This document shows, one piece after another, positions 34,953-43,289 of a stretch of 64,000 nt of DNA; position 1 is the stretch's first letter; each line of letters starts with the position of its first letter. Where the stretch lies: NCBI RefSeq assembly GCF_017639205.1, contig NZ_CP071139.1, forward strand, positions 1,674,001-1,738,000, in the 5' to 3' direction. The stretch comes from Streptomyces nojiriensis. GTDB lineage: Bacteria > Actinomycetota > Actinomycetes > Streptomycetales > Streptomycetaceae. The notes below the pieces were generated by a model. That model ran no database searches and was not told the DNA's origin. It was given only the letters and a program-made list of their open reading frames with translations. A program made the position numbers and the translations under genes.

Positions 34953-35431
34953 GATTCCCCCAGGCGGCTCCCGCCGAGTTCGACCTCGAACGGCTGCTCG
35001 CAGTGCGGGCAGGAGACACCGGCCCTGGTATGGCCCTCGGCGTTGACCTGCCGGTAGAAGTCCTGCAGAAAGGCGAGGTCGGAGGCGAACATGTTCTCCA
35101 CCACGCCGTCGTGCATGTGTGCCACGGTGCCCAACTGGGTGATGACCCGGCCGAGCAGCACCACGGAGAGATACGCGGGGTTCTGCTGCACCCGCACGTC
35201 CTGCAGCGGAAGCAACTCGTCCCGGGCGGTCGCCAGTCGCATCACGCCCTCGCGATGCACGGTGCCCATGTCGTCCACGTACCCGCGTGGCAGCTCGAAC
35301 GCGAACTCGGTCCGCAACTGCTGTCGTGCGGGCTGCACTTCCGCCGGCCCGACGGGCGGGACCGCCACGTCCGCGAAGGCGGAGGTGGCGGCAGCGGCGT
35401 CGGTGGCGGGCCTGACAGGTCCGCGGCGCAT
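34949..35431 (-). CDS. eCIS tube-accessory protein with CxxC motif
   Basis: A 160-aa protein that starts 1 bp inside the tube gene's stop (TAATG). It has an Ala-rich N-terminus and a core with FAFELPRGYVDDMGTVHREG, MRLATARDELLPLQDVRVQQ and YLSVVLLGRVITQLG, and ends with CPHCEQPFEVELGG, one CxxC. The MRLATA.DE pattern is known from small proteins next to tube genes in phage-tail-like clusters and suggests a tail-assembly chaperone or tube regulator. A single CxxC needs a partner chain for zinc binding. Confidence 0.7.
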   Translation of the reverse strand: MRRGPVRPATDAAAATSAFADVAVPPVGPAEVQPARQQLRTEFAFELPRGYVDDMGTVHREGVMRLATARDELLPLQDVRVQQNPAYLSVVLLGRVITQLGTVAHMHDGVVENMFASDLAFLQDFYRQVNAEGHTRAGVSCPHCEQPFEVELGGSRLGES

Positions 35432-35871
35432 TACTCGGTGACCAGCTCTTCGTAGACGATCGTGACGGTCTCGGTCATCACGGCGGCCTCGCCCGCCGTC
35501 GCCGCCGCACCCATCACCTTGCTGCACCAGGCGTTGCGCAGATGCTGACGCCTGACCGGGTTGAACTGGGAGTCCATGTAGATGATGCTCGCGTTCTTGC
35601 GCGCCGACCCCATGTCGCCGCGCAGCGAGGCGTTGATCCACTCGGTGAAGGCGGTGGACTGCTCCATACCGCGCGTGACGGTGGTCTCACCGGCCTTCTT
35701 CACGCCGGGCATCTTCTTGGTGATGGGCTGCCCGTTCGCCGAGACCTGCTGGTACTCGATGACGTCCTGCTCCATCCCGATCTCGCCCACGCCGTGCAGG
35801 TACTCGACCATGACGCCGTCGATCTGGAGGCCGAAGTTGTTGGTGGTGAGGGAATCACCCTGAGCGGCCAT
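35431..35871 (-). CDS. Inner-tube protein (gp19/Hcp-like, Afp1-type)
   Basis: A 146-aa tube subunit: NFGLQIDGVMVEYLHGVGEI, then ITKKMPGVKKAGETTVTRGM, then FTEWINASLRGDMGSARKNA. Strand positions match T4 gp19 and Afp1. It polymerises into hexameric rings inside the sheath. A GAAAGG site precedes ATG 35871, and 78 bp separate it from the sheath stop, enough for a processing site or an extra promoter given the high tube:sheath demand. Its stop overlaps the next start. Confidence 0.9.
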   Translation of the reverse strand: MAAQGDSLTTNNFGLQIDGVMVEYLHGVGEIGMEQDVIEYQQVSANGQPITKKMPGVKKAGETTVTRGMEQSTAFTEWINASLRGDMGSARKNASIIYMDSQFNPVRRQHLRNAWCSKVMGAAATAGEAAVMTETVTIVYEELVTE

Positions 35872-35949
35872 GAAAGAAGCCTTTCCATCTGCTGATGCCG
35901 GGACCTGTGGATGTGCGCTGTCGAGCGAGGGTCGGAGGCGGCCGGACCG

Positions 35950-37578
35950 CTACTCCTCCAACTCCCCGCTGCCGCCGGAGAACTGCGCCAGCCGGAAGAT
36001 CACGAACTCGGCGGGTTTGACCGGCGAGACACCGATCTGGCAGATGACCCGCCCGAGGTCCACCGACTCCGTCGGGTTGGTCTCGGCGTCGCACTTCACG
36101 TAGTAGGCGTCCTCCGGCGTGGCGCCGAACAGCGCACCGCTGCGCCACTCCGTGACCAGGAACGCGGAGATGTTCCGCCTGATCCGGGCCCACAGCGCCT
36201 GGTCGTTGGGCTCGAACACCACCCACTGGGTGCCGTTGAGGATCGACTCCTCCAGGTAGTTGAAGTACCTGCGGACGTTGAGGTAGCGCCAGGCCGGGTC
36301 GGAGGAGAGGGTGCGCGCGCCCCAGACGCGGATGCCGCGGCCGGGGAAGGTGCGGATGCAGTTGATGCCGATCGGGTTGAGCAGGTCCTGCTCGCCCCGG
36401 GTGATCTGCAACTCCAGGTCGACCGCGCCGCGCACGACCTCGTTGGCGGGGGCCTTGTGGACGCCGCGCTCGAAGTCGTTGCGGGCCCAGATGCCGGCGA
36501 CGTGGCCGCTCGGCGGGATCAACCGGGTCTGACCGCCGGCCGGGTCGAAGACCTTGATCCACGGGTAGTAGAGCGCGGCGTACTTGGAGTCGTAGTTGGA
36601 CGTCTCCTGGCGCCACACCCGGATCTGCCGGGCGTTGAGGCCGGGCGGCGGGTCGATGATCGCGAGCCGGTCACCCATCAGTTCGCAGTGGGCGATCAGA
36701 CCGAGCTGGACGGCCTTCACGGCCTCCAGGTCGATCGCGCCGCGCTGGTAGGCGGCCATCAGGTCGGGGACGGCGACCATGGAGATCTCGTCCACGGCTT
36801 CGAGGCCGCCGAAGCCGGTGCGGTCCGCGGAGTCGCCCAGGTACTCGGCGATGCCGACCGGCTCGCCCTGCGCCGCGTCCGGGACCGCGGGGGTCCGCCC
36901 GGCGGCGACGGGCGCTTCGAGCGCGACGGTCTGGTTGTCGGGGCGGGCGAGCTGCGCGGCCGCGGCCCCCTCCTGCACGGAGATCAGCTTGGAGTGTTCC
37001 TTGACCTGGGTGACCACGTAGTTGCGGGCACTCTTCTTCGCCGAGACGTCGAAGGTTTCGACGGCCTTCGAGTCGTCCTTGACGACCAGCCGGAACCGCT
37101 CGGTGGGGCCCTCGCCCTCCGCGTCCGTGACCTCGACGCTGAGCGTGCCGTTCTCGCCGGGCGCGACGGCCGACACCGTGAACGTCCCCAGTGCCTGCGC
37201 CGGCCCGGGCGTGAGCGCGGCGGGCGCCGACGCACCGCCTGCGGCGACCGCGCGGCCGCGCCGGCCGCCGATCGATTCGGCGCCTTCGCCGGGTGCGCCC
37301 GCCACTCCGTCGCGTTCCCCGCCCACCCGTACCACGTAGGCCGCGGAGCCACCGTTGTTGAAGAAGCCGTACACCGCGTGCGCCAGGAAGTATCCGTCGG
37401 TGAACTCGCCGAAGGAGGCGACGTACTGGGTCCAGTTGGTGACCAGCGTCGGCTCGTTCAGCGGACCGTCCGGCGCCAGCCCGACGAACGCGGCCACCGA
37501 GGTGCCGACCCCTTCGATCGGACGGGAGCCGCTGGCCACCTCTTCCACGTATACGCCCGGCGACAGGTAAGACGGCAT
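35950..37578 (-). CDS. Contractile sheath protein (Afp2/3-type)
   Basis: A 542-aa phage tail sheath protein. The hallmark start is SYLSPGVYVEEVASGSRPIE, followed by VGTSVAAFVGLAPDGPLNEP. The C-terminal core has SGHVAGIWARNDFERGVHKA, INCIRTFPGRGIRVWGARTL and YFNYLEESILNGTQWVVFEP, all typical of sheath domain 1. The middle (about 105-260) holds an inserted outer domain. Only one sheath gene is present, as in other Streptomyces CIS, whereas Afp has three. Start at 37578 with GAGGAGAG. Divergent from the CisA-like gene. Confidence 0.95.
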   Translation of the reverse strand: MPSYLSPGVYVEEVASGSRPIEGVGTSVAAFVGLAPDGPLNEPTLVTNWTQYVASFGEFTDGYFLAHAVYGFFNNGGSAAYVVRVGGERDGVAGAPGEGAESIGGRRGRAVAAGGASAPAALTPGPAQALGTFTVSAVAPGENGTLSVEVTDAEGEGPTERFRLVVKDDSKAVETFDVSAKKSARNYVVTQVKEHSKLISVQEGAAAAQLARPDNQTVALEAPVAAGRTPAVPDAAQGEPVGIAEYLGDSADRTGFGGLEAVDEISMVAVPDLMAAYQRGAIDLEAVKAVQLGLIAHCELMGDRLAIIDPPPGLNARQIRVWRQETSNYDSKYAALYYPWIKVFDPAGGQTRLIPPSGHVAGIWARNDFERGVHKAPANEVVRGAVDLELQITRGEQDLLNPIGINCIRTFPGRGIRVWGARTLSSDPAWRYLNVRRYFNYLEESILNGTQWVVFEPNDQALWARIRRNISAFLVTEWRSGALFGATPEDAYYVKCDAETNPTESVDLGRVICQIGVSPVKPAEFVIFRLAQFSGGSGELEE

Positions 37579-37923
37579 GCTCTGCTCTCCTCGGGGTACC
37601 AGGACAAGACCAGACTCACCCTCGCGCCCCGCACACGACCGGGGATACGTCCTCCGGTGCCTTGTCGGGGGCAGTGACCATGCCCCCAGGGGCAACGGGA
37701 GGATGACCGCGAGGCCGGGCCGCCGCCAGGCGCCCGCGGCGGGGACGTACCGGGGCGGCGCCGGGCGGAGCGGCGTGGAACGCGGCCGCGGGCTCGGTCC
37801 CGCGTCCCTCGACGGCAGGCGCACGCAGGGGTGTTCGAGGGCAGCGGGCGTTACCTTTCGGGCAGCGGGCGCTACCCGGCGGCCCCTGATGCCGGCCCTC
37901 CCGTGGGCAGTAGCGTCCATCGG
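37579..37923. other. Divergent intergenic region, sheath operon / CisA-like gene
   Basis: 345 bp with no supported gene. It must hold the promoter of the sheath-tube operon (leftwards) and that of the CisA-like gene (rightwards). The only clear structure is the pair of 17-bp direct repeats at 37839-37876; no convincing -35/-10 pair was recognised. Confidence 0.5.
37839..37876 (+). promoter_or_regulatory. Pair of 17-bp direct repeats, probable regulator site
   Basis: GGGCAGCGGGCGTTACC (37839-37855) and GGGCAGCGGGCGCTACC (37860-37876) differ at one base and are offset by 21 bp, two helical turns. They end 48 bp before the GTG at 37924. Same-face direct repeats are typical of LuxR- or OmpR-type activator sites. 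Confidence 0.55.
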
Positions 37924-39447
37924 GTGACGACCTGGACATCCCTGGAGCCCGCCTCGACCACGGTCGACCCGGGCAGCAGCACCACCGTACGACTGCGTCT
38001 GCGCAACACCGGCGACGTCGTCGACGAGTACCGCTTCGAGGCGGTCGGCGACATCGCCCCGTACGTCTCGGTGGAACCGCCGACGATCAGGCTCTTTCCG
38101 GGCACCACCGGCACCGTGGAGCTGACGGTCGCCCCGCCCCGTAGCCCGGACGCGACCGCGGGCCCGCACCCGTACGGTGTGCGCATCCTGCCCACCGAAC
38201 ACCCCGGGTCGGCCACGGTCGCCGAGGGGAACGTCACCTTCACCACGTTCATGGAGGTGCGGGCCGAGCTGGTCCCGCAGACCGTCAAGGGACGCTTCAG
38301 GGGCCGGCCCAAGCTGGCCGTCGACAACCTCGGCAACACCGTGCTCACGGCGTCGATCGGTGGCGGCGAGAAGACCAGCGACGACCTCTCGTACGAGATC
38401 GTCCCGTCCAACGTCCAGATCGAACCCGGTCGTGCCGCCTTCGTCGACGCGACGCTCAAGCCCCGGCAGATCACCTGGGTGGGGCAGAAGCAGCAGCGGC
38501 CGTACGAGCTGTCGGTGCGGCGCTCGGGCTTCGACCCCCTGGTGGTGAACGGCACATACGTGCAGCGCACACTGCTGCCGGTCTGGATGATGACCTCGCT
38601 GAGCCTGCTGCTCGCTCTCACCGTCACCGCAGTCGTACTCTGGCTCACCTACAAGGCGCCGGTCCGCACTCTCGCGCAGGAGAAGCTGCAGCAGGCGGCG
38701 GCCACCACGCTGCCGGAGCAGCCGACCGGCAAGCCGACGCCGGCGGCCTCGCCCACGGCGCAGCCCGAGGGACCGGACGCCGGCGGTGGAGGGGGCGAGA
38801 AGAAGCCCCCGGAGGCGGCCAAGCCCGCGCGGGCTCCGCTGCCCATCACGTCGCAGGACAAGCCGAACCTCTTCGTGCAGTTCGCACAGGTACGACTGGT
38901 CGAGGGGGCGGCCGACTGCAAGCTGACCGCCCCTTACACCGTGGGCAAGCTGGACGCGGCGACCCAGCAGGCGCTGACGTGCTTCCAGCAGTCCAACGAC
39001 TCGAAGTACGGCCAGTTCAGCCAGATGGCGAAGACCGACGGGCCCGGGAACCTGGGCCGCACCACGATGACCGCGCTCCTGGCAGCGCACTTCGTCGCCA
39101 GCAAGGACGTGCCGCTGAACCAGAACCAGGCCAGCCCGGAGGTGCCCTGGATACGGAACATCCTGCTCTGGGGCACGCAGGGCGAGTTCGACGACGGCGA
39201 CCTGGCCACGACGGTCACGTATACGAAGGCCAACATCGACTACCTGCGCAAGCACGTACAGCTCCAGGAGAAGCCGACTCGGGCCGACACGGACCGGATC
39301 AAGGAGTACCAGGCCCAGTTCGGGGCCGAGCAGACCGGGGTCCTCGACGAGCCGACTCTCACGAAGACGAAACTGGGCTGGGTCCACGAGCAGGCCACGC
39401 CGGGCACGGTGACGGCCAAGGACTGGCTCCCGGGACCGATGAAGTAG
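37924..39447 (+). CDS. CisA-like eCIS membrane protein
   Basis: A 507-aa single-pass membrane protein. Residues 1-205 are beta-rich and COG1470-like (VRLRLRNTGDVVDEYRFEAV, SVEPPTIRLFPGTTGTVEL, RPKLAVDNLGNTVLTASIGG). One helix (VWMMTSLSLLLALTVTAVVL) spans about 219-238. A Pro-rich linker then leads to a domain with two peptidoglycan-binding-like repeats (LDAATQQALTCFQQSNDSKY; DRIKEYQAQFGAEQTGVLDE). Orientation and content match CisA, reported in Streptomyces as linking CIS particles to the membrane and to cell death. GTG 37924 begins the conserved region; GTG 37903 is an alternative. It is divergent from the sheath gene. Confidence 0.78.
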   Translation: MTTWTSLEPASTTVDPGSSTTVRLRLRNTGDVVDEYRFEAVGDIAPYVSVEPPTIRLFPGTTGTVELTVAPPRSPDATAGPHPYGVRILPTEHPGSATVAEGNVTFTTFMEVRAELVPQTVKGRFRGRPKLAVDNLGNTVLTASIGGGEKTSDDLSYEIVPSNVQIEPGRAAFVDATLKPRQITWVGQKQQRPYELSVRRSGFDPLVVNGTYVQRTLLPVWMMTSLSLLLALTVTAVVLWLTYKAPVRTLAQEKLQQAAATTLPEQPTGKPTPAASPTAQPEGPDAGGGGGEKKPPEAAKPARAPLPITSQDKPNLFVQFAQVRLVEGAADCKLTAPYTVGKLDAATQQALTCFQQSNDSKYGQFSQMAKTDGPGNLGRTTMTALLAAHFVASKDVPLNQNQASPEVPWIRNILLWGTQGEFDDGDLATTVTYTKANIDYLRKHVQLQEKPTRADTDRIKEYQAQFGAEQTGVLDEPTLTKTKLGWVHEQATPGTVTAKDWLPGPMK

Positions 39448-39472
39448 CCGCGGCCCGGGGTCGCCGCCCGCG

Positions 39473-39499
39473 GCGGCCGGACCCTCGCGGTCCGGCCGC
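39473..39499. terminator. Bidirectional hairpin terminator
   Basis: A perfect 11-bp stem (GCGGCCGGACC / GGTCCGGCCGC) with a CTCGC loop, between the convergent CisA-like and AAA ATPase genes. Confidence 0.75.
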
Positions 39500-39568
39500 A
39501 GCGGACCCGCGGCACGTGACCGTTCGGCCAGGACGCGGCCTGGCCGGGACACGCCGTCCGAAGACGGT

Positions 39569-41707
39569 CTACCAGGAGGCGTCGTCCAGGACGAGCCGGC
39601 CCGCCTTGCGGTACTCGCGCCGGGCGCCGGCCAGGAGATCCGCCGTCGATACACCGTCGCCCCGGCCCGCCGCCGCGTACGCGGCCGTGACGACCGCGCT
39701 GCGGATCGAGCCGCCCGCCAGCTCGAAGTCCCTTGCGCAGAAGGCCGGATCGATGTCCTCGGCGCAGGGGACGTGGGCGAGGCTGTGCCGCCACAGCGCC
39801 AGGCGCTGCTCCTCGTCCGGGAAGGGGAAGTCGACCACCAGGTCCAGCCGGCGGGTGAAGGCGTCGTCGATGTTGGAGCGCAGGTTGGTGGTCAGCAGGG
39901 CGATTCCGTCGAACGACTCCAGCCGCTGCAGGAGGTAGGCGCTCTCCATGTTCGCGTGGCGGTCGTTGGAGCTGCTGACCTCGGAGCGCTTGCCGAAGAC
40001 CGCGTCCGCCTCGTCGAAGAGCAGCACCGTGTCCGTACGGTCGGCCTCGGTGAAGATCCGCTCCAGGTTCTTCTCCGTCTCGCCGACGTACTTGTCCACG
40101 ATGGACGGCAGCTGTACGACGTAGAGGTCCAGGCCCAGTTCCCCCGCGACCACTTCGGCGGAGAGCGTCTTCCCGGTCCCGGAGTCGCCCGCGAACAGCG
40201 CCACCACGCCCCGCCCGCGCCCGCCGCCCGTGCTCAGCCGCCAGTCGCCGAGCACCCGGTCGCGGTGTCGGGCGCGAAGGACCAGCTCCCGCAGCTGCGC
40301 CAGCGGGCCCACGGGCAGGACCAGGTCGTTCCAGTCGACGTCGGGCCGGATGCGGCGGGCGTGCCGCTCGAGGCCCGACGCGGACTGCTGCCGGGCCGCG
40401 AACCGCAGGTGCGCGGCGGACAGTTCCGTACCGTCGAACGCGGCGAGGTCGCGCGCCGCGCGGGACGCGCGGTCGATCCCGCCGGGCCCGAGCCGGTACG
40501 CGGCGACGACCGGCGCCAGGTCGAACGCCGGCTCCCGGGGGCCGAGCGCCGCCCGCCAGGCGTCGAGATCGCCGGCCCGCTGCCGGGGCGCGTCCAGCAC
40601 GATCGGGTCACGTCCGCTGTCGCACCACTGCGGGTCGTACGGGCGCGGGTCCGCGAACAGGACCGGGACGTCCGTCACGGTGAGCGCCCGGATCAGTTCC
40701 CCGGGCTTCACGGGCAGCGGGGTCACCACGATCGCGCGTCCCGTCAGCCGCGCCTCGCGCAGCAGTTCCCGGTACGGGAGGCGCTCCCCCGCCGGACGGT
40801 GCTCCGGCGCGTGCTCCTCGGGGCGGTGCTCCTCGGGGCGTCCTGCCGGCGCGAAGTGCAGGGCCGGGATGCCCGCCGCGCCCAGGGCGGCGGTGGCGCA
40901 GGCGAGGCCGTCGCCGTCGCGGTGCTCGCGCAGGTAGGCGGTGAGCGGGCGCGCCGCGAGGTGCCCGGCCAGTCTCCGGGTCAGCGGGTCGCCGCCGTCC
41001 GGCGTGCCGGTGGCCGCCGCGTTCTCCTCGTCCGCTGCGCCGGGCCGGTACGGAAGCGGACGTACGCTGCCCTGCAGCGCCGGGTCCGGGGTGTCGTCAC
41101 CGAGCAGATGCGCCACGACCCGGTCGGGAACGCGCAAGGAGCGGCTGAGGAAGGGACGTTCGGGGTCGTCCACCTCGATCAGCCCGCGCGCGAGCAGCCG
41201 TGCGGCCGGATGGAACCGGGAGCGTCCGGCGGCGGAGTGCGTGGGCACCCCGCACAGGTCGAGCGCGAGCGCCACGGTCGCCCGGCGACGGGTCACGTCG
41301 TCATTGAGGTAGCCGTACAGCGCCTCGAAGGAGCGGTCCAGGTCGGGCGCCAGCGCGATCAGCAGGATCTGGGTGTCGAGGGGGCTGAGGCGCAGCCAGT
41401 GGGCGAGCCAGTGGAGGCGGTCGTCCTCGGACGGCCAGGTCTCGTCCGACTCCGCCGCGTCCTCGGTTTCCGGCTGCTCTGCCGCGCCGGGTTCGCCGGA
41501 CCCCAGCCGTTCGTCCGGGCCGGACGGAATCAGGCCTTTCGTTTCCGTACGCCCGAACAGCAGGTGCTGTACCGCCTCCCCCGTCAGGTACATCCCGCGC
41601 ATCGGGTCGGTGGCCGTCGGGTCCGTGGCGCTGCGGCGATCGACGAGGAGGGCCACCCGCGCGCGCAGTTCCGCGAGCCGTTCGAGGAGGGGGGAGGAGT
41701 CGTTCAC
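39569..41707 (-). CDS. eCIS AAA+ ATPase (Afp15-type)
   Basis: A 712-aa protein with a divergent N-terminal half (degenerate AAA-like) and a C-terminal AAA+ domain. Walker A GDSGTGKT is near residues 507-514, the pore-side KYVGETEKNL follows, Walker B is VLLFDEADAVFGKR near 560, sensor 1 is ALLTTNLRSN, and the arginine finger region is DDAFTRRLD. Afp15-type ATPases are required for, or assist, assembly of the particle, probably by handling the sheath or terminator. The GTG start overlaps the DUF4255 stop by 4 bp. An Arg/Glu-rich insert (about 300-320) is species-specific. Confidence 0.92.
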   Translation of the reverse strand: MNDSSPLLERLAELRARVALLVDRRSATDPTATDPMRGMYLTGEAVQHLLFGRTETKGLIPSGPDERLGSGEPGAAEQPETEDAAESDETWPSEDDRLHWLAHWLRLSPLDTQILLIALAPDLDRSFEALYGYLNDDVTRRRATVALALDLCGVPTHSAAGRSRFHPAARLLARGLIEVDDPERPFLSRSLRVPDRVVAHLLGDDTPDPALQGSVRPLPYRPGAADEENAAATGTPDGGDPLTRRLAGHLAARPLTAYLREHRDGDGLACATAALGAAGIPALHFAPAGRPEEHRPEEHAPEHRPAGERLPYRELLREARLTGRAIVVTPLPVKPGELIRALTVTDVPVLFADPRPYDPQWCDSGRDPIVLDAPRQRAGDLDAWRAALGPREPAFDLAPVVAAYRLGPGGIDRASRAARDLAAFDGTELSAAHLRFAARQQSASGLERHARRIRPDVDWNDLVLPVGPLAQLRELVLRARHRDRVLGDWRLSTGGGRGRGVVALFAGDSGTGKTLSAEVVAGELGLDLYVVQLPSIVDKYVGETEKNLERIFTEADRTDTVLLFDEADAVFGKRSEVSSSNDRHANMESAYLLQRLESFDGIALLTTNLRSNIDDAFTRRLDLVVDFPFPDEEQRLALWRHSLAHVPCAEDIDPAFCARDFELAGGSIRSAVVTAAYAAAGRGDGVSTADLLAGARREYRKAGRLVLDDASW

Positions 41708-42393
41708 TTCTGCTGCTCCTGAACCGATCCCGTCCTGCTGTTCCTCCGCACGAAGTCCTCCTTGGCGGCGGCCACGCTCTTCGCGCTGTGGTGGCGCGTG
41801 GGACCGTCGTCGGACCCGCCGTCCGTGCCCCGGACCCGGACGCCAAGCCCCTCCGTGACCGGCGGACCGACGCGGTAGTCGGGGGATGCCAGGAAGGGTG
41901 CGGTGATCACCACGTCGAGCGAGGGCTTGAGTTCACCGCCCAGCGCGGACCAGATGTCCGCGAGCGAGCGAGCCTCGGTGTGCAGCCCCGCGACGGTCAA
42001 CGGGACGGAGAGGCCGAGTCCGGCGAGGGTGCCCGTCAGGTCCTCCGGCGGCAGGATCTCCTTGGGCAGCAGCGTGTGCAGTACCGCGGAGAGCATCCGG
42101 TGCTCGTCCTGCGGACGCTTGGTCCAGGCCGTGACGAGGTACGAGAGCCGGAACCAGCGCGGTGGCTGGTGCTCCTTGACGGTGATCCCCTGCTCGTCGC
42201 GGAGCCCGATCCTGCCGCGCTGGCGCCGCTTGGTGTCCTCGCGGATGTCGTAGAGATACGCGTCGATGGTCGGCGCGTTGCGCCGGGCCGCCCAGTCGCG
42301 CGTCGGGGCGTCGAAGGTGACTTCGACTTCGGACCCCGCGAAGGAGCCGCGGATGAGCAGCCCTCTCAGGATGTCGTCCACCTCGTGAATCAC
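41704..42393 (-). CDS. Tail terminator protein, DUF4255 (Afp16-type)
   Basis: A 229-aa protein with the DUF4255/Pvc16 N-terminal domain: IHEVDDILRGLLIRGSFAGS, VEVTFDAPTRDWAARRNAPT, IDAYLYDIREDTKRRQRGRI and RLSYLVTAWTKRPQDEHRML. Afp16 caps the end of the tube and sheath and fixes length. The GTG at 42393 is chosen because the domain begins there; the frame is open further upstream but reads as random Pro/Ala sequence. It is the first gene of the terminator-ATPase unit, 177 bp downstream of the receiver-LuxR gene in the same direction. Confidence 0.9.
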   Translation of the reverse strand: MIHEVDDILRGLLIRGSFAGSEVEVTFDAPTRDWAARRNAPTIDAYLYDIREDTKRRQRGRIGLRDEQGITVKEHQPPRWFRLSYLVTAWTKRPQDEHRMLSAVLHTLLPKEILPPEDLTGTLAGLGLSVPLTVAGLHTEARSLADIWSALGGELKPSLDVVITAPFLASPDYRVGPPVTEGLGVRVRGTDGGSDDGPTRHHSAKSVAAAKEDFVRRNSRTGSVQEQQK

Positions 42394-42570
42394 GGTCGCA
42401 CTGCCCTTCGCGTCGACGCCCGGGCATGGAGGAGCCCGGTCCATCGTGGCCGCCGGGGCGGCGGCCCGCGAGGCACCCGGGGGACGATCCGGGGGCAACT
42501 CCGCTGCCCCCGCGTCGCCCTGCTCCTGTCCTCGGGGACCTTGTACGGCGCGGTACCGGCGCGCGAGACG

Positions 42571-43209
42571 TCAGATGTAGCCTTCGCGCAAGGCGTAGGC
42601 CACGGCATGCGCCCGGTTGCGGAGCTGCAGGCGGATCGTCAGGCCGTGCATGACGTTCTTGACCGTGCGTTCGGAGTACGAGAGTTTGCCGGCGATCTCC
42701 GCGGTATCCAGCCCCTCGGCCACCAGTCGGAGCACATCGATCTCACGCGGCGCCAGGCCGGACACCGTGGCTCCCGAGACGCTGGTCGTGCCGCGCTGCA
42801 GCGTGCCGACCTGGGCCATCAGCCGTCCCAGCAGGTCCGATGGCAGGTCCCCGTCGCCCCGGGAGGCCGCGAGGACCGCTTGGAGAAGGCGGTGTCCGGT
42901 GGCCTCGCGCCGCCAGACGATCGCGCCGACCCCGTACTCGATCACCTGGAGCAGCTCCGCCTCGCGGATGAGGCTCGTGACGAGGACCGCCCTGATGCCG
43001 TCCGCGCGCGTCAGCCGCCTCAGCCGCGACATCGTGGGTTCGTCCAGTACCTCCGCGAGCAGGACCGCGACCGTGCCCGGCCGGCTCGCGCCCTCCTCGA
43101 AGAGCTCCACCTCGGAGTGGCGGCGCAGTTGGCTGACTGCTCCGTCCAGGGACAGCGGGTCCGACGCGTGGACCTCTACCGGAATTCTGTTCGGACTTCG
43201 AAGAACCAT
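42571..43209 (-). CDS. Atypical receiver-LuxR regulator of the eCIS locus
   Basis: A 212-aa NarL/LuxR-type protein. The C-terminal helix-turn-helix is clear: LAPREIDVLRLVAEGLDTAE, then IAGKLSYSERTVKNVMHGL. The N-terminal receiver lacks the phosphoacceptor: where VLLDxRLP is expected the sequence is VAVLLAEVLDEP (Ala for Asp), and the usual acidic pair near the N-terminus is HASD. It should therefore work without phosphorylation. ATG 43209 has GAGGA eight bases upstream; GTG 43224 is possible. It is divergent from the LAL regulator by 80 bp and lies directly upstream of the terminator-ATPase genes. Confidence 0.8.
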   Translation of the reverse strand: MVLRSPNRIPVEVHASDPLSLDGAVSQLRRHSEVELFEEGASRPGTVAVLLAEVLDEPTMSRLRRLTRADGIRAVLVTSLIREAELLQVIEYGVGAIVWRREATGHRLLQAVLAASRGDGDLPSDLLGRLMAQVGTLQRGTTSVSGATVSGLAPREIDVLRLVAEGLDTAEIAGKLSYSERTVKNVMHGLTIRLQLRNRAHAVAYALREGYI

Positions 43210-43289
43210 CCCATACGTCCTCACGTCTCACTCATCAGACCAAAGCGTGCCTGCTACATCCTTCCTTCGCCGAGGGGACGACCACCACC

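Noticed and set aside
35950..39654. 1,234-aa minus-strand open frame extending the sheath protein upstream
   Set aside because: The sheath signature (SYLSPGVYVEE) begins at 37578 after a good ribosome site; the extra part is antisense to the CisA-like gene.
23718..42393. Prophage interpretation of the tail genes
   Set aside because: No capsid, portal, terminase, integrase or lysis genes; the AAA ATPase, DUF4255, DUF4157 and CisA-like genes are eCIS markers.
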